Shown here piece by piece: positions 8,081 to 15,940 of a stretch of DNA of 26,392 bases. Made by a program: the position numbers and the translations under genes. The stretch comes from JBBQUP01 sp038212305. GTDB taxonomy: Bacteria > Bacteroidota > Bacteroidia > Bacteroidales > Marinilabiliaceae. Location of the stretch: the NCBI GenBank assembly GCA_038212305.1, contig JBBQUP010000049.1:1-26392 (forward strand). The letters are read 5' to 3'. The notes beneath the pieces are model-generated. The model ran no database searches. It was given only the letters and a program-made list of their open reading frames with translations, and was not told the DNA's origin. Within the stretch, counting starts at the first letter, position 1, and each line of letters opens with the position of its first letter.

Positions 8081-8247
8081 TAATTAGTGTCTCTAAGAAA
8101 ACACATCATTTCCTCTGCGCACACCCTCTGACTCCCTAAAGGGAGAATTGCCAACCCGCTGGTGTATAGCAGATTCCTCTTTAGGGGCTAGGGGTAACAA
8201 CGAAGACGTTTTTAAGATATATAGAGTTTTCTTAGTAACACTAATTA
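8081..8247. repeat. 167 bp MITE-like inverted-repeat element
   Basis: The outer arms are 22 bases (8081-8102 and 8226-8247) and match at 20 of 22 positions as inverted repeats; each begins TAATTAGTGT on its own strand. A second, inner pair is imperfect: ACCCTCTGACTCCCTAAA (8113-8130) against the complement of TTTAGGGGCTAGGGGT (8180-8195). No coding frame of note lies inside. The element ends 4 bases before the stop codon of arfB. The CCCTAAAGGG-type interior resembles dispersed intergenic repeats common in Bacteroidota genomes. It is either a non-autonomous mobile element or a large structured RNA hairpin that also ends arfB transcription. Confidence 0.65.
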
Positions 8248-8251
8248 TAGG

Positions 8252-8680
8252 TTAATCATGGTCAGAGTTAGGTTTTTGTCTATTTATTTTGGTCATAGAA
8301 TTAATCTTCTTCACCGAAAGTCGTTTTAGTTTTGATGTATAACTTGGTTCAGTCTGCTTTCTTTTTTTCACAGGAATTAATACCGAAGTTAGGGAGCCTA
8401 AAAACTTACTTACCGCTTTAGTCTTATTATAAAATTGGGATCTTCCTTCTTGACAAATTATAATCAGTTCTCCATCTTTATTAATACTGTTTTTCAGTCG
8501 ATGCAGAATTATTTGTTTTTGTTGATCAGTTAACTGTGTTGATTGCCAAACACTAAAGCGTAACTCTATTTTAGTACTAACCTTATTCACATTTTGGCCT
8601 CCTGATCCACTGCTTCGTTGCGCCGAAAAAACTAACTCTCTGAGCAAGCCTTCTTTTTGTTTCTCTGTTAAATTTGTCAT
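8252..8680 (-). CDS. arfB: Alternative ribosome-rescue factor ArfB (peptidyl-tRNA hydrolase)
   Basis: 142-residue ArfB/YaeJ-type protein that hydrolyses peptidyl-tRNA on ribosomes stalled without a stop codon. The catalytic GGQ motif is at 27-29 within GSGGQNVNKVSTKIEL, the usual class I release-factor-like domain. A basic C-terminal tail (about 110-142, KKRKQTEP...KLKRLSVKKINSM) would thread into the empty mRNA channel. I place the start at the ATG at 8678-8680 because family members begin a few residues before the helix LTEKQKEGLLREL. The frame is open to 8800, but those 40 extra residues are low-complexity and unlike the family. The neighbour is the MITE-like element just beyond the stop. 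Confidence 0.9.
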   Translation of the reverse strand: MTNLTEKQKEGLLRELVFSAQRSSGSGGQNVNKVSTKIELRFSVWQSTQLTDQQKQIILHRLKNSINKDGELIIICQEGRSQFYNKTKAVSKFLGSLTSVLIPVKKRKQTEPSYTSKLKRLSVKKINSMTKINRQKPNSDHD

Positions 8681-8852
8681 GTTTGAAGTATTATAATTAT
8701 GGAAAATAGTAAAAACTGTTCGAATCATATAATTTTCATCAATATTATTCTGAGTTTTGGTGTAATTTAAAACCCAAATAAAGAATTCGCAGCGCATCAA
8801 TTAGATTTTATTCTCAAAACTTTTTATAAATTCGTGCCAAAATGAATCCTAT

Positions 8853-9926
8853 ATGAAGCAACGAGTTCTTGTTGTGTGCGCTCTAGAGTCCGAAAAAATT
8901 GATATTGCTGATAATACTGTAGAAGTGCATTATTGCCTAAGTGGAGTTGGAAAAGTTAGTTCTGCAATTAATTTGCAAAAAGCAATAACTGATTTTAAAC
9001 CTCATTGGGTATTGAATATAGGAACAGCTGGTTCTATCAATTATTTGGTTGGCGACTTATTGGTTTGCAATAGGTTTATTGATAGAGACATGGAGAGAGC
9101 AAAATCTTTTGGTGCTATCTCTGAACTCTCATTCGAAAATGAATTAAGCGAATTTATAAAGTTAAATCCCTTAACTAGTTGTTATACATGTAATACAGGG
9201 GATACTTTTTTAATAAAATATTCAGGAGAAGGTGATGTTTTTGATATGGAAGCGTTTGCTTTGGCAAGTGTTTGTAAAGCAAATCAATTGCCATTCTTGG
9301 CTGTTAAATATGTAACAGATATTATTGGTCAAAACTCAGTAGCTCATTGGGAAGAAAAATTAGTTGATGCTCAAATAGCTTTGCAGAAATGGGGTAATGG
9401 TTTAGTATTTAAACCTATAGCTGAGATACATGATGAGGTGGCATTAAGTTTTATCAAAAGTCTTAAGCTAAAAAAACATCCTGAAGGAGGATGGTATAAA
9501 GAGACATATCGATCCTCATTAATTGTTTGTTGCGAAGGCCTTCCAAAACAATTTACGACAGATAAGCATGCTTTAACATCCATTTTGTTTTTATTACAAG
9601 GAGATGAGAAATCAGTATTTCATCGCTTGAAATCACCAGAAGTTTGGTACTTTCATAAAGGAGATCCTATTTTATTATATGTTCTTAAACCCAATGGTTC
9701 TTCTGATATAATTGAATTATCAGACTTGCCATCAGGCAAATTGCAAGTAGTTGTTGAGCCCGATTGTTGGTTTGCAGCCTCCTTAAAAGAGGCTAAAGGA
9801 TTTGGTTTAGTTGGATGTTCGGTGGCTCCAGGATTCGATTTCGAGGATATGGAATATGGAAATAAGAGTTATTTGTTAGAAAATTATTCGAATATGTCTG
9901 ATATTATTAATAAAATTCAAGCATAA
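8853..9926 (+). CDS. Fusion of MTAN/futalosine-nucleosidase-like domain and DUF985 cupin
   Basis: 357 residues with two domains. Residues 1-180 have the purine nucleoside phosphorylase/nucleosidase fold: LSGVGKVSSAI (29-39), NIGTAG (55-60), the substrate-ribose motif FDMEAFALA (130-138) and KYVTD (152-156). This matches MTA/SAH or futalosine nucleosidases (MqnB-like), though the domain is short for the family. Residues 192-345 form a DUF985 cupin with HPEGGWYKETYR (209-220), a strand with FHRLKSPEVWYFHKGDP (256-272) and VAPGFDFEDMEYG (324-336). DUF985 cupins normally occur alone. The two parts join without a long linker, and the reading frame shows no break. Possible roles are nucleoside salvage or menaquinone (futalosine) metabolism coupled to a small-molecule cupin step; the substrate is not known. 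Confidence 0.85.
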   Translation: MKQRVLVVCALESEKIDIADNTVEVHYCLSGVGKVSSAINLQKAITDFKPHWVLNIGTAGSINYLVGDLLVCNRFIDRDMERAKSFGAISELSFENELSEFIKLNPLTSCYTCNTGDTFLIKYSGEGDVFDMEAFALASVCKANQLPFLAVKYVTDIIGQNSVAHWEEKLVDAQIALQKWGNGLVFKPIAEIHDEVALSFIKSLKLKKHPEGGWYKETYRSSLIVCCEGLPKQFTTDKHALTSILFLLQGDEKSVFHRLKSPEVWYFHKGDPILLYVLKPNGSSDIIELSDLPSGKLQVVVEPDCWFAASLKEAKGFGLVGCSVAPGFDFEDMEYGNKSYLLENYSNMSDIINKIQA

Positions 9927-9963
9927 ACTTATTGTTTCCTGCTTTAAGGGTGATTATTACTTT

Positions 9964-9971
9964 TATATTTG
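9964..9971 (+). promoter_or_regulatory. -7 promoter element for the Nudix regulator gene
   Basis: TATATTTG matches TAnnTTTG and ends 22 bases before the ATG at 9994. No TTG at proper -33 spacing is seen, so this is a partial match. Confidence 0.4.
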
Positions 9972-9993
9972 TTCAATAATTTGAAGATTAAGT

Positions 9994-10686
9994 ATGGTTG
10001 AAATTACTAAATATAAGCATGCGAAATATCTCGTATCTGTCGACTGTATTATTTTTGGTTACGAAGATGGTGTTTTAAAACTTTTGTTGTTTAAACGCAA
10101 AATTGAGCCGGCAGCAGGTCTGTGGTCATTAGTTGGTGGATGGGTTAATCCAGAAGAATCGCTTGAGAATGCAGCAACTCGTGTTCTGAAAGGGATTACT
10201 GGGTTGACTGATATTTATATGGAACAGGTTAAAGTATTCTCAGACCCCAAAAGGGATCCGGGAGGACAAGTTATAAGCACCGCTTTTTATGCTCTAATTC
10301 CTATTGATCAGCACGATAAATGTTTGGTTGAAGAACATGGCGCTTATTGGGTGGCTGTTGATAAACTACCAAAACTTATTTTTGACCACGATGAAATGGT
10401 TAAAGAAGCTTTTAGCAAGTTGAGATTGATTAGTAGTCTGGATTTATTCGGAATTGAATTATTACCTGAGTGTTTTACGCTACTTCAATTGCGAAAATTG
10501 TATCAGGCTATTTATCAAAAAGAGTTTGATGCTGGAAACTTCAGAAAAAAAGTATTGTCGCTTAAACGGCTGCAACAACTTGATATAAAGGATACGGCAA
10601 GTTCTAAGAAGGGAGCATTTTATTATCGTGTCATTCCTAATACTCAAAACAATACAGGGAATCGAATCGTTAATTATTTACCTTAA
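9994..10686 (+). CDS. Nudix-related transcriptional regulator (NrtR/AraR-like)
   Basis: 230 residues: an N-terminal Nudix-fold domain (about 8-145) and a C-terminal winged-helix part (about 150-225, LPECFTLLQLRKLYQAIYQ...FDAGNFRKKVLSL). The Nudix box begins correctly at Gly49 and Glu55 and keeps Arg63. The three catalytic acids of R-E-U-x-E-E are replaced: Val64, Gly67 and Ile68. Loss of catalysis plus a DNA-binding tail is the pattern of NrtR-family regulators, where the Nudix fold senses a metabolite (ADP-ribose in NAD control, arabinose in Bacteroides AraR). The neighbouring genes do not reveal the regulon. It follows the nucleosidase-cupin gene by 67 bases and is terminated by the strong hairpin at 10725-10775. 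Confidence 0.87.
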   Translation: MVEITKYKHAKYLVSVDCIIFGYEDGVLKLLLFKRKIEPAAGLWSLVGGWVNPEESLENAATRVLKGITGLTDIYMEQVKVFSDPKRDPGGQVISTAFYALIPIDQHDKCLVEEHGAYWVAVDKLPKLIFDHDEMVKEAFSKLRLISSLDLFGIELLPECFTLLQLRKLYQAIYQKEFDAGNFRKKVLSLKRLQQLDIKDTASSKKGAFYYRVIPNTQNNTGNRIVNYLP

Positions 10687-10724
10687 TTTCAGTAATAAAC
10701 TTTTTATTACCCAATGTGTGGGTT

Positions 10725-10775
10725 AAGATATAAAGCCTAATCGAAAGCTTGTTTTTCGATTAGGCTTTATATCTT
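10725..10775. terminator. Very strong bidirectional terminator
   Basis: A perfect 22 bp stem (10725-10746 with 10754-10775) and a 7-base loop GCTTGTT lie between two convergent genes. The stem includes AAGCCTAATCGAAA. Its right arm ends one base before the stop codon of the MaoC gene (10776-10778), so a minus-strand transcript enters the hairpin at once after translation ends. Confidence 0.9.
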
Positions 10776-11243
10776 TTAATTATTAAAATGATATAAAAAC
10801 ACAATCTCACCTTCGTAGGCTGGTTTTTTATTTCCTTCAATTTCTAGTTTAATACCAATAAACGCTTTTGTTATTCCACGCAAATTAAGCACGTTAATTA
10901 CTTTAGCATGTAAGCGAACTCGACTGTTTACTAAAACTGGTTGATTAAATTTTAGTTTTTCAATGCCATAATTAACTTGTAATTTCAGATTTTGAACATC
11001 AACAATTTGATTCCATAAATGGGGCAAAATTGACACTGTTAAATATCCATGAGCAATTGTGTTGCCAAATGGGGATTCTGTTTTAGCCCTTTCACTATCA
11101 ATATGGATCCATTGATGATCAAGGGTTGCGTCTGCAAATAGGTTTATTTGTTCTTGTGTAAATTCGTGATATTCGGAAATTCCCAATTCACATCCGATTA
11201 ATTTTCCAAGCTCGTCAAAACTTTTAATAATAACTTTATCCAT
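10776..11243 (-). CDS. MaoC-family dehydratase (enoyl hydratase-like)
   Basis: 155-residue single hot-dog protein of the MaoC/(R)-specific enoyl-CoA hydratase family. The hydratase motif is present: FADATLDHQWIHID gives Asp42 and His47 as the catalytic pair, followed by the oxyanion-hole segment AHGYLTVSILPHLW (64-77). Proteins of this size work as homodimers on 2-enoyl-CoA thioesters, or on related acyl substrates in fatty acid or polyketide metabolism. It stands alone; no PHA or beta-oxidation gene is adjacent. The start at ATG 11243 gives a usual N-terminus before the first helix. No TAnnTTTG match was found upstream. Confidence 0.9.
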   Translation of the reverse strand: MDKVIIKSFDELGKLIGCELGISEYHEFTQEQINLFADATLDHQWIHIDSERAKTESPFGNTIAHGYLTVSILPHLWNQIVDVQNLKLQVNYGIEKLKFNQPVLVNSRVRLHAKVINVLNLRGITKAFIGIKLEIEGNKKPAYEGEIVFLYHFNN

Positions 11244-11439
11244 GGATTTTTTTATTTTCTATTTTAATTTGGCTGCTAAGATAAAAAAAACATGAATTTT
11301 TTCGACTTTTAGTTCAATATTTCGCATCGTGATGTTAACCTTCCAGTTTAGTAAGTTAAATGGGAACCATTTTATTTATTATTGGTTATATTTATAGAAG
11401 ATAAAGTAGTTTTTACCACCTCTTAAGCAATTTTTGCCT

Positions 11440-12807
11440 ATGAAGTTGAAAAAAGAGTTAGGATTGTTTGATGTATTTGCCATAAGTACCGGAGCTATGT
11501 TTAGTTCCGGATTCTTTCTTTTACCTGGTTTGGCAGCATCTCATACAGGAGCATCAGTCATATTAGCTTATCTATTAGCTGGAATATTAATTATGCCTGC
11601 CATGTTTAGTATAGCTGAAATATCAACTGCATTGCCTCGTTCAGGAGGAGCCTATTTTTTCCTCGATAGAAGCCTCGGTCCCATGATGGGTACTGTTGGT
11701 GGAATTGGAACGTACGTGGCATTGATTTTAAAAACAGCTTTTGCCTTAGTGGGTATAGGTGCTTATGCCACTTTGTTTTTTGACATTCAAAGGCTACAGA
11801 TATTGCTTTTGCATTAATTTTTATGGTGTTAAATATGTTTGGAAGCCGTAAATCGTCTCATGTTCAAAAGGTATTTGTGGTTGTTTTGTTAATTATTCTC
11901 ACCCTTTTTATTTTAGAAGGGTTTTTTTAAATTTTTATGGTTCCCCAGGTTGAAGTATCCTATAATCCCGCTCGATTCTCTCCATTTTTCACAAATGGGA
12001 TAGAGGGTTTGATATACACAACAGGTTTTGTTTTTGTATCCTATTTAGGATTGACTCAAATTGCAAGTGTTGCAGAAGAGATAAAAAACCCTTCTCGAAA
12101 TATTCCGTTGGGTATGTTTTTGTCTTTGATAGTTATTGTAACTGTATATGTATTAGGCGTTTTTGTTATGGTTGGCGTAATAGGTGCAACTGATATTAAC
12201 ACAAATGAGTAGGGAGCTTAATATCGAAGCTAATCACTTGATAAATGAGTTTAAAAAAATTAGTCCGGTTGATCCATTGTTTGTTCTTCCAGAAGTATCA
12301 TTGAAATATGCTTCTTTAGACGGTGTTAAATCCCCATTGTTACATATCTTATTAATTCCCAAAGGAATAATAGTTCAGTCAACACTGCTCGGAGGAATTG
12401 AGCATGAAAATATTAAAGTAGTTTTCTTTTTAATTAATGCTGTAGATAAGCCCAAACAGCAACTACGAATGCTTAGTCGTATTTTAGATATCTCCGAACA
12501 CAAAGGGTTTTTATCTAATATATTAGAGCAATCCACTCCTCGAAAAGTTATCGAATCACTACTTCATAATCAGGGTTTTATATCCTTACAATTGGTAAAA
12601 GGATCGCGTCAAGCAAAATTTATTAATAATAAGATAATGGAAATATCGCTTCCATCTCAGGTTTTAGTTGCTTATGTTGAACGTGATAGTCAGATATTTA
12701 TTCCAAAAGGAAATACGCTTTTGAAGGAGTTAGACGTTTTGACAATTATTGGAGTCCCATCAGCAATTGATGAACTTTACGATCAATTTTTCTCGAATGT
12801 CATTTGA
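11440..12807 (+). pseudogene. Broken APC-family permease with PTS-EIIA and TrkA-C regulatory domains
   Basis: Remains of a large amino acid/polyamine permease of the APC superfamily. The first open piece (11440-11817) encodes GLFDVFAISTGAMFSSGFFLLPG, the first APC helix, and the next helices through ALPRSGGAYFFLDRSLGP. One base is missing near 11790, after which another frame continues with IALIFMVLNMFGSRKS. TAA at 11928-11930 interrupts that frame, which then runs on to TAG at 12210-12212 with the segment ASVAEEIKNPSRNIPLG typical of APC helix 6. The later helices are missing. A third frame from about 12205 to 12807 encodes a PTS EIIA type-2-like domain (about 12300-12570) and a TrkA-C-like domain (about 12590-12790), which I associate with long regulated permeases in this phylum. 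Lesions are therefore a -1 shift, a stop and an internal deletion of several helices. The start is ATG 11440. Confidence 0.8.
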
Positions 12808-12854
12808 GAAAAGCGAAGGGAGTCTTTTAAGTATAAAACAACCGGTTTTCTGTG

Positions 12855-13127
12855 CTATAATGCCATTACCCCTTTAATATCAGTTGCTTCCGAGGTGGTT
12901 GATACAATTAATTCTGCCGATTCCATTTCTGCAATGCAAGTTATGGCAACATATTTTAAGCTTTTTGTATGATTGAATGACATTTTGCCATTTGTGGGTA
13001 AAATACTAACAACCTTCTCAACTAATCCATCTCTGTTAGGTACAATAAATTTAAACATATAAACCAAAGGCCATTCCTTGTTTTTCAATAGTTGTTCAAG
13101 CAGTTTCTCGTATTTGTCAATCCCCAT
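12855..13127 (-). CDS. DUF493 (YbeD-like) family protein
   Basis: 90-residue small cytoplasmic protein of the DUF493/YbeD family, a ferredoxin-like fold resembling ACT-type regulatory domains. Typical features are the opening helix KYEKLLEQLL, the segment WPLVYMFKFIVPN, then the repeated beta strands and the end IKGVMAL. E. coli YbeD sits in the lipoate gene neighbourhood, but no lip genes are nearby here, so a role cannot be given. A -7 element (TAATTTTG on this strand, 13155-13148) is 20 bases upstream of the ATG. Confidence 0.85.
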   Translation of the reverse strand: MGIDKYEKLLEQLLKNKEWPLVYMFKFIVPNRDGLVEKVVSILPTNGKMSFNHTKSLKYVAITCIAEMESAELIVSTTSEATDIKGVMAL

Positions 13128-13147
13128 AATTCAATCATTTATATTTA

Positions 13148-13155
13148 CAAAATTA
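13148..13155 (-). promoter_or_regulatory. -7 promoter element for the DUF493 gene
   Basis: On the minus strand the sequence reads TAATTTTG, an exact fit to TAnnTTTG, ending 20 bases before the ATG at 13127. No clear -33 TTG was found. Confidence 0.45.
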
Positions 13156-13311
13156 GAATTTTTTAGTTTAGAATATTGCTTTCTGGTTGAGTCGATGTTA
13201 TTACAAAATGACTGCTTTGTGGTTTTGTTCTTCATCAACGAGTTGATTGTTATTTCTTTGATGTTATCAGAGGCTAATTATTTGTTCAATATTTATTTAC
13301 ACCGAAAACTG

Positions 13312-13348
13312 AAAGCCTGAATTATTAGTAAATAACATTTCAGGCTTT
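13312..13348. terminator. Terminator hairpin downstream of the thioredoxin-like gene
   Basis: A 10 bp stem AAAGCCTGAA/TTCAGGCTTT (13312-13321 with 13339-13348) is extended by an inner TTATT/AATAA stem (13322-13326 with 13331-13335). It begins 5 bases after the stop of the leftward gene at 13353 and would end the aminopeptidase-glycosyltransferase-thioredoxin transcript. Confidence 0.8.
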
Positions 13349-13352
13349 AATT

Positions 13353-14777
13353 TTATAATCGACCGTTTTTTATTTCAAAATCTAAAAACCCAGCAATGTT
13401 TTCAACCCCAATGCGTTTGGCAACTATCTTTTTATTTCTATCCAAAATATATATCACGGGAGTACTATAAATATCATACAAATCTCTAAAACGACTTTGA
13501 TTATATGGGTCGTATACATTTATAAAGTCTGTGAGATTATGCTCAGTTATGAATTTTTCCCAGAGTTCTTTTTCTAATTGAGTGTAAACTGCAAATACTT
13601 TTATCCCTTTATCTTTATAGTTTTTAAATACTTCATCATGTAATTTGGGAAGTTCTTTTTGGCAATGACCACATGATGGCTCCCAAAATACCAGAATTGT
13701 ATAGGTTGCATTGAGTTCGCTTAAACGGTAGAATTCACCAGTATTTGATTGAAGTTTAATGTCAGGGGCAATTTTGCCAATTAAGTTCGGTTTAATTTTT
13801 TCAACTCTTTCGCTCAAGCTTTTAATAAAAGTGGTGTCAGCCCATGGTGCTTCTCCTGAGAGATAGTATTTCTCACCTAATTCTAAAGTCATTTCATCCA
13901 TACCCATTAATTTGCTTTCGTTGGCCATGTTAAACAAATATTGCAGTATGAATTGAAACATTTCTTTATTCGACTTAACTTTTTCAATTAGTTTTATCGA
14001 TTCATGGGTTAACGTATCTGGTATTTGAAATAACGTTTTTGTGAAATATTGATCAATTTTATTGGCGAAAAATGGGGTTCTCAAAAGTCGACCATCAGTT
14101 AAATTCATGTTGTCAAAATAGTGCTCTTTATAATAGTAATAGCGTTTCCATTGAATAACTGAATCAGGATTAGCAACGCCATTTTCGGCTTTAAAATCTG
14201 GCACTTCAACTTCTTTTATAGCTTTGAGGAACAGTTCGAAAAAGGTTCCTGGATTATTTGCGATGGCTTTATTCCAATAAGTGGTAACCTCGGTTGATAA
14301 GTTTTGAAGTTGATCTTGCAGGATTTTTGTTGAATCCGGATTGCTCTTGATTAACTCAAGTTTTTCTTGAGTTTTTTGAGCCGTAGCTTGTTTATTTGAT
14401 AGGAATTTTTGGTATTCGCAAAAGTTTTTACTTTCAACCGATCCATTAATAATTAATTGATTTAAAAGGTCAGTACTCTTGGTGTTTACACTGAAATCCT
14501 GATCGGAACCAATAAGCACATCAAAATAAGTTTTATCGGGTAAAAACATCACATATAATCCTTGCGGAAGAAGATCTTTTCCTGCAAAAAAGCCTTCCCC
14601 TTTTGAGTTTATGTTGATAGTGTCGTTCACATACATTTTTTGATTAAAATGATGACCTAATATCAACGTTGTGTCTTTGAGACCATCAATCTTGATTTTA
14701 ATGTTGTGCTGCGCTGTAAGTGTTAAATGAAGCGTTGTGAAAATAATTACCAGAAATAAAAATTTTACATTTTTCAT
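13353..14777 (-). CDS. Exported TlpA/ResA-like thioredoxin-family protein
   Basis: 474 residues. The N-terminus (1-22, KNVKFLFLVIIFTTLHLTLTAQ) is a signal peptide. Residues 25-115 form a beta-rich DUF4369-like domain, and 120-330 are helical with acidic and lysine-rich stretches, as in Bacteroidota proteins annotated DUF5106. The C-terminal 335-474 is a thioredoxin fold of the AhpC/TSA-Redoxin type with the active site WEPSCGHC (Cys369 and Cys372) and cis-Pro440 in STPVIYILD. The likely role is periplasmic disulfide reduction or thiol quality control. It is the third gene of the leftward run that begins with the aminopeptidase at 17713; 30 bases separate it from the glycosyltransferase. Redox partners are not visible in the window. 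Confidence 0.88.
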   Translation of the reverse strand: MKNVKFLFLVIIFTTLHLTLTAQHNIKIKIDGLKDTTLILGHHFNQKMYVNDTININSKGEGFFAGKDLLPQGLYVMFLPDKTYFDVLIGSDQDFSVNTKSTDLLNQLIINGSVESKNFCEYQKFLSNKQATAQKTQEKLELIKSNPDSTKILQDQLQNLSTEVTTYWNKAIANNPGTFFELFLKAIKEVEVPDFKAENGVANPDSVIQWKRYYYYKEHYFDNMNLTDGRLLRTPFFANKIDQYFTKTLFQIPDTLTHESIKLIEKVKSNKEMFQFILQYLFNMANESKLMGMDEMTLELGEKYYLSGEAPWADTTFIKSLSERVEKIKPNLIGKIAPDIKLQSNTGEFYRLSELNATYTILVFWEPSCGHCQKELPKLHDEVFKNYKDKGIKVFAVYTQLEKELWEKFITEHNLTDFINVYDPYNQSRFRDLYDIYSTPVIYILDRNKKIVAKRIGVENIAGFLDFEIKNGRL

Positions 14778-14807
14778 TGCAGATTCTAATGTTTAAACGT
14801 TTGTATT

Positions 14808-15938
14808 TTATTGAATTTTAAATATCTCTTGAGCAATTTTGGTTGCATTTAATTGATTGGTTGAAATGCTATTTAAAGTGCTTGTTCTTAAATTGATATC
14901 TTGCTGTGTAAATGGTTTAGATATTAAGTTGTTTATTATTTCAATCCAATTTGTTTTACTAATTGCGACATAACACAGCCTTTCATAGCCAGTGTTGTGA
15001 ACCATTTTTTCACTACAAATTATATGCCTTCCCATGTAAAGCGAATTAATTAATTTTAATTTAATGCCCGAATCTTGATAGGTATCTAATAAAATTATTT
15101 GTGCATTTCGAATAATCGCTTCCATTTCACTGTCGGTGGGATTCTCTTTAATTGATATGTTTTTGGAGTTGATTGCAAATTTATTAATTCGTTTCGATGG
15201 TTTTTTCCCTGCAACCACAATTTGTATATCTGATTCCGATTTTAAACTTCTCAATAGTCTGAAGGTTGATTTCTCATTGTCATTTACTTGAAAATTCCCT
15301 TGTATTAATATGTAATTTCCAACTCCTAATTTGGACGAAATGGCGTTAGATTGATGAAAGGGAGGTACAAACAGACTATTATATCTTTTTTCAAGAAAGT
15401 ATTGATGTTCTTTTGGAGATATGGCAAAAACTTTATTTGCGTGTATTATTTTTTTTTGAAATAGTCGAAGTTTAAGTGCTTCGATTAAAAAAAATATTTT
15501 GCGAGTAAACCCCCTATCATTTAAAAACAAATGCCAATAATAAAGGTGTTCAACATTATGCATTCGAACATATTTCAAACGATCCTTTAAATTGGGATGA
15601 TTGATGAATCCTGTACAATGAAGGCTATCGAAAAATATAGGGTGATTATCATTGGTTAAATTAGCAAGTAATTCCTTGTTCATTCGGGTTTTAACAATGA
15701 ATGGAATGGTACTTAATGTTTGTGAAAACTTAATGGGACGATCATAATAAAAAACTTTGGAACAGTAATTTTCGAGAATGGGAGCTTCTGATCGTTTATA
15801 TTTAAATGTGTGTAAAATAATCTCTATGCCTAAGTAGTGTAGCGCTTTTATTTTATAAAAAACATCAATAACACCACCATAATCTGATGGGAATGGAATA
15901 TCGTTGCAAATAAGGTGTAGTTTTTTCTGATTCGTCAT
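14808..15938 (-). CDS. Glycosyltransferase, GT-B fold (GT4-like)
   Basis: 376 residues with the layout of GT-B glycosyltransferases. The N-terminal half begins LHLICNDIPFPSDYGGVIDVFYKIKAL, a nucleotide-fold strand followed by the glycine-containing acceptor loop. The C-terminal half has VAGKKPS (about 240) and, near 285-315, DTYQDSGIKLKLINSLYMGRHII, which fits the sugar-nucleotide site of GT4-like enzymes (E/D-x-x-x-x-G-x-K...E-A-x-A-x-G). The usual second acid of the E-x7-E motif is not clear. No TM segment or signal. The start ATG is 2 bases from the stop of the upstream aminopeptidase gene, so the two are surely cotranscribed. Donor and acceptor are unknown. Confidence 0.75.
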   Translation of the reverse strand: MTNQKKLHLICNDIPFPSDYGGVIDVFYKIKALHYLGIEIILHTFKYKRSEAPILENYCSKVFYYDRPIKFSQTLSTIPFIVKTRMNKELLANLTNDNHPIFFDSLHCTGFINHPNLKDRLKYVRMHNVEHLYYWHLFLNDRGFTRKIFFLIEALKLRLFQKKIIHANKVFAISPKEHQYFLEKRYNSLFVPPFHQSNAISSKLGVGNYILIQGNFQVNDNEKSTFRLLRSLKSESDIQIVVAGKKPSKRINKFAINSKNISIKENPTDSEMEAIIRNAQIILLDTYQDSGIKLKLINSLYMGRHIICSEKMVHNTGYERLCYVAISKTNWIEIINNLISKPFTQQDINLRTSTLNSISTNQLNATKIAQEIFKIQ

Positions 15939-15940
15939 GA

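Noticed and set aside
8681..8800. 40-residue N-terminal extension of ArfB
   Set aside because: The family starts just before LTEKQKEGLL; the extension is low-complexity and unlike homologues.
13078..13320. 80-residue plus-strand frame
   Set aside because: It overlaps the start of the DUF493 gene, its promoter element and the terminator region, and has no recognisable domain.
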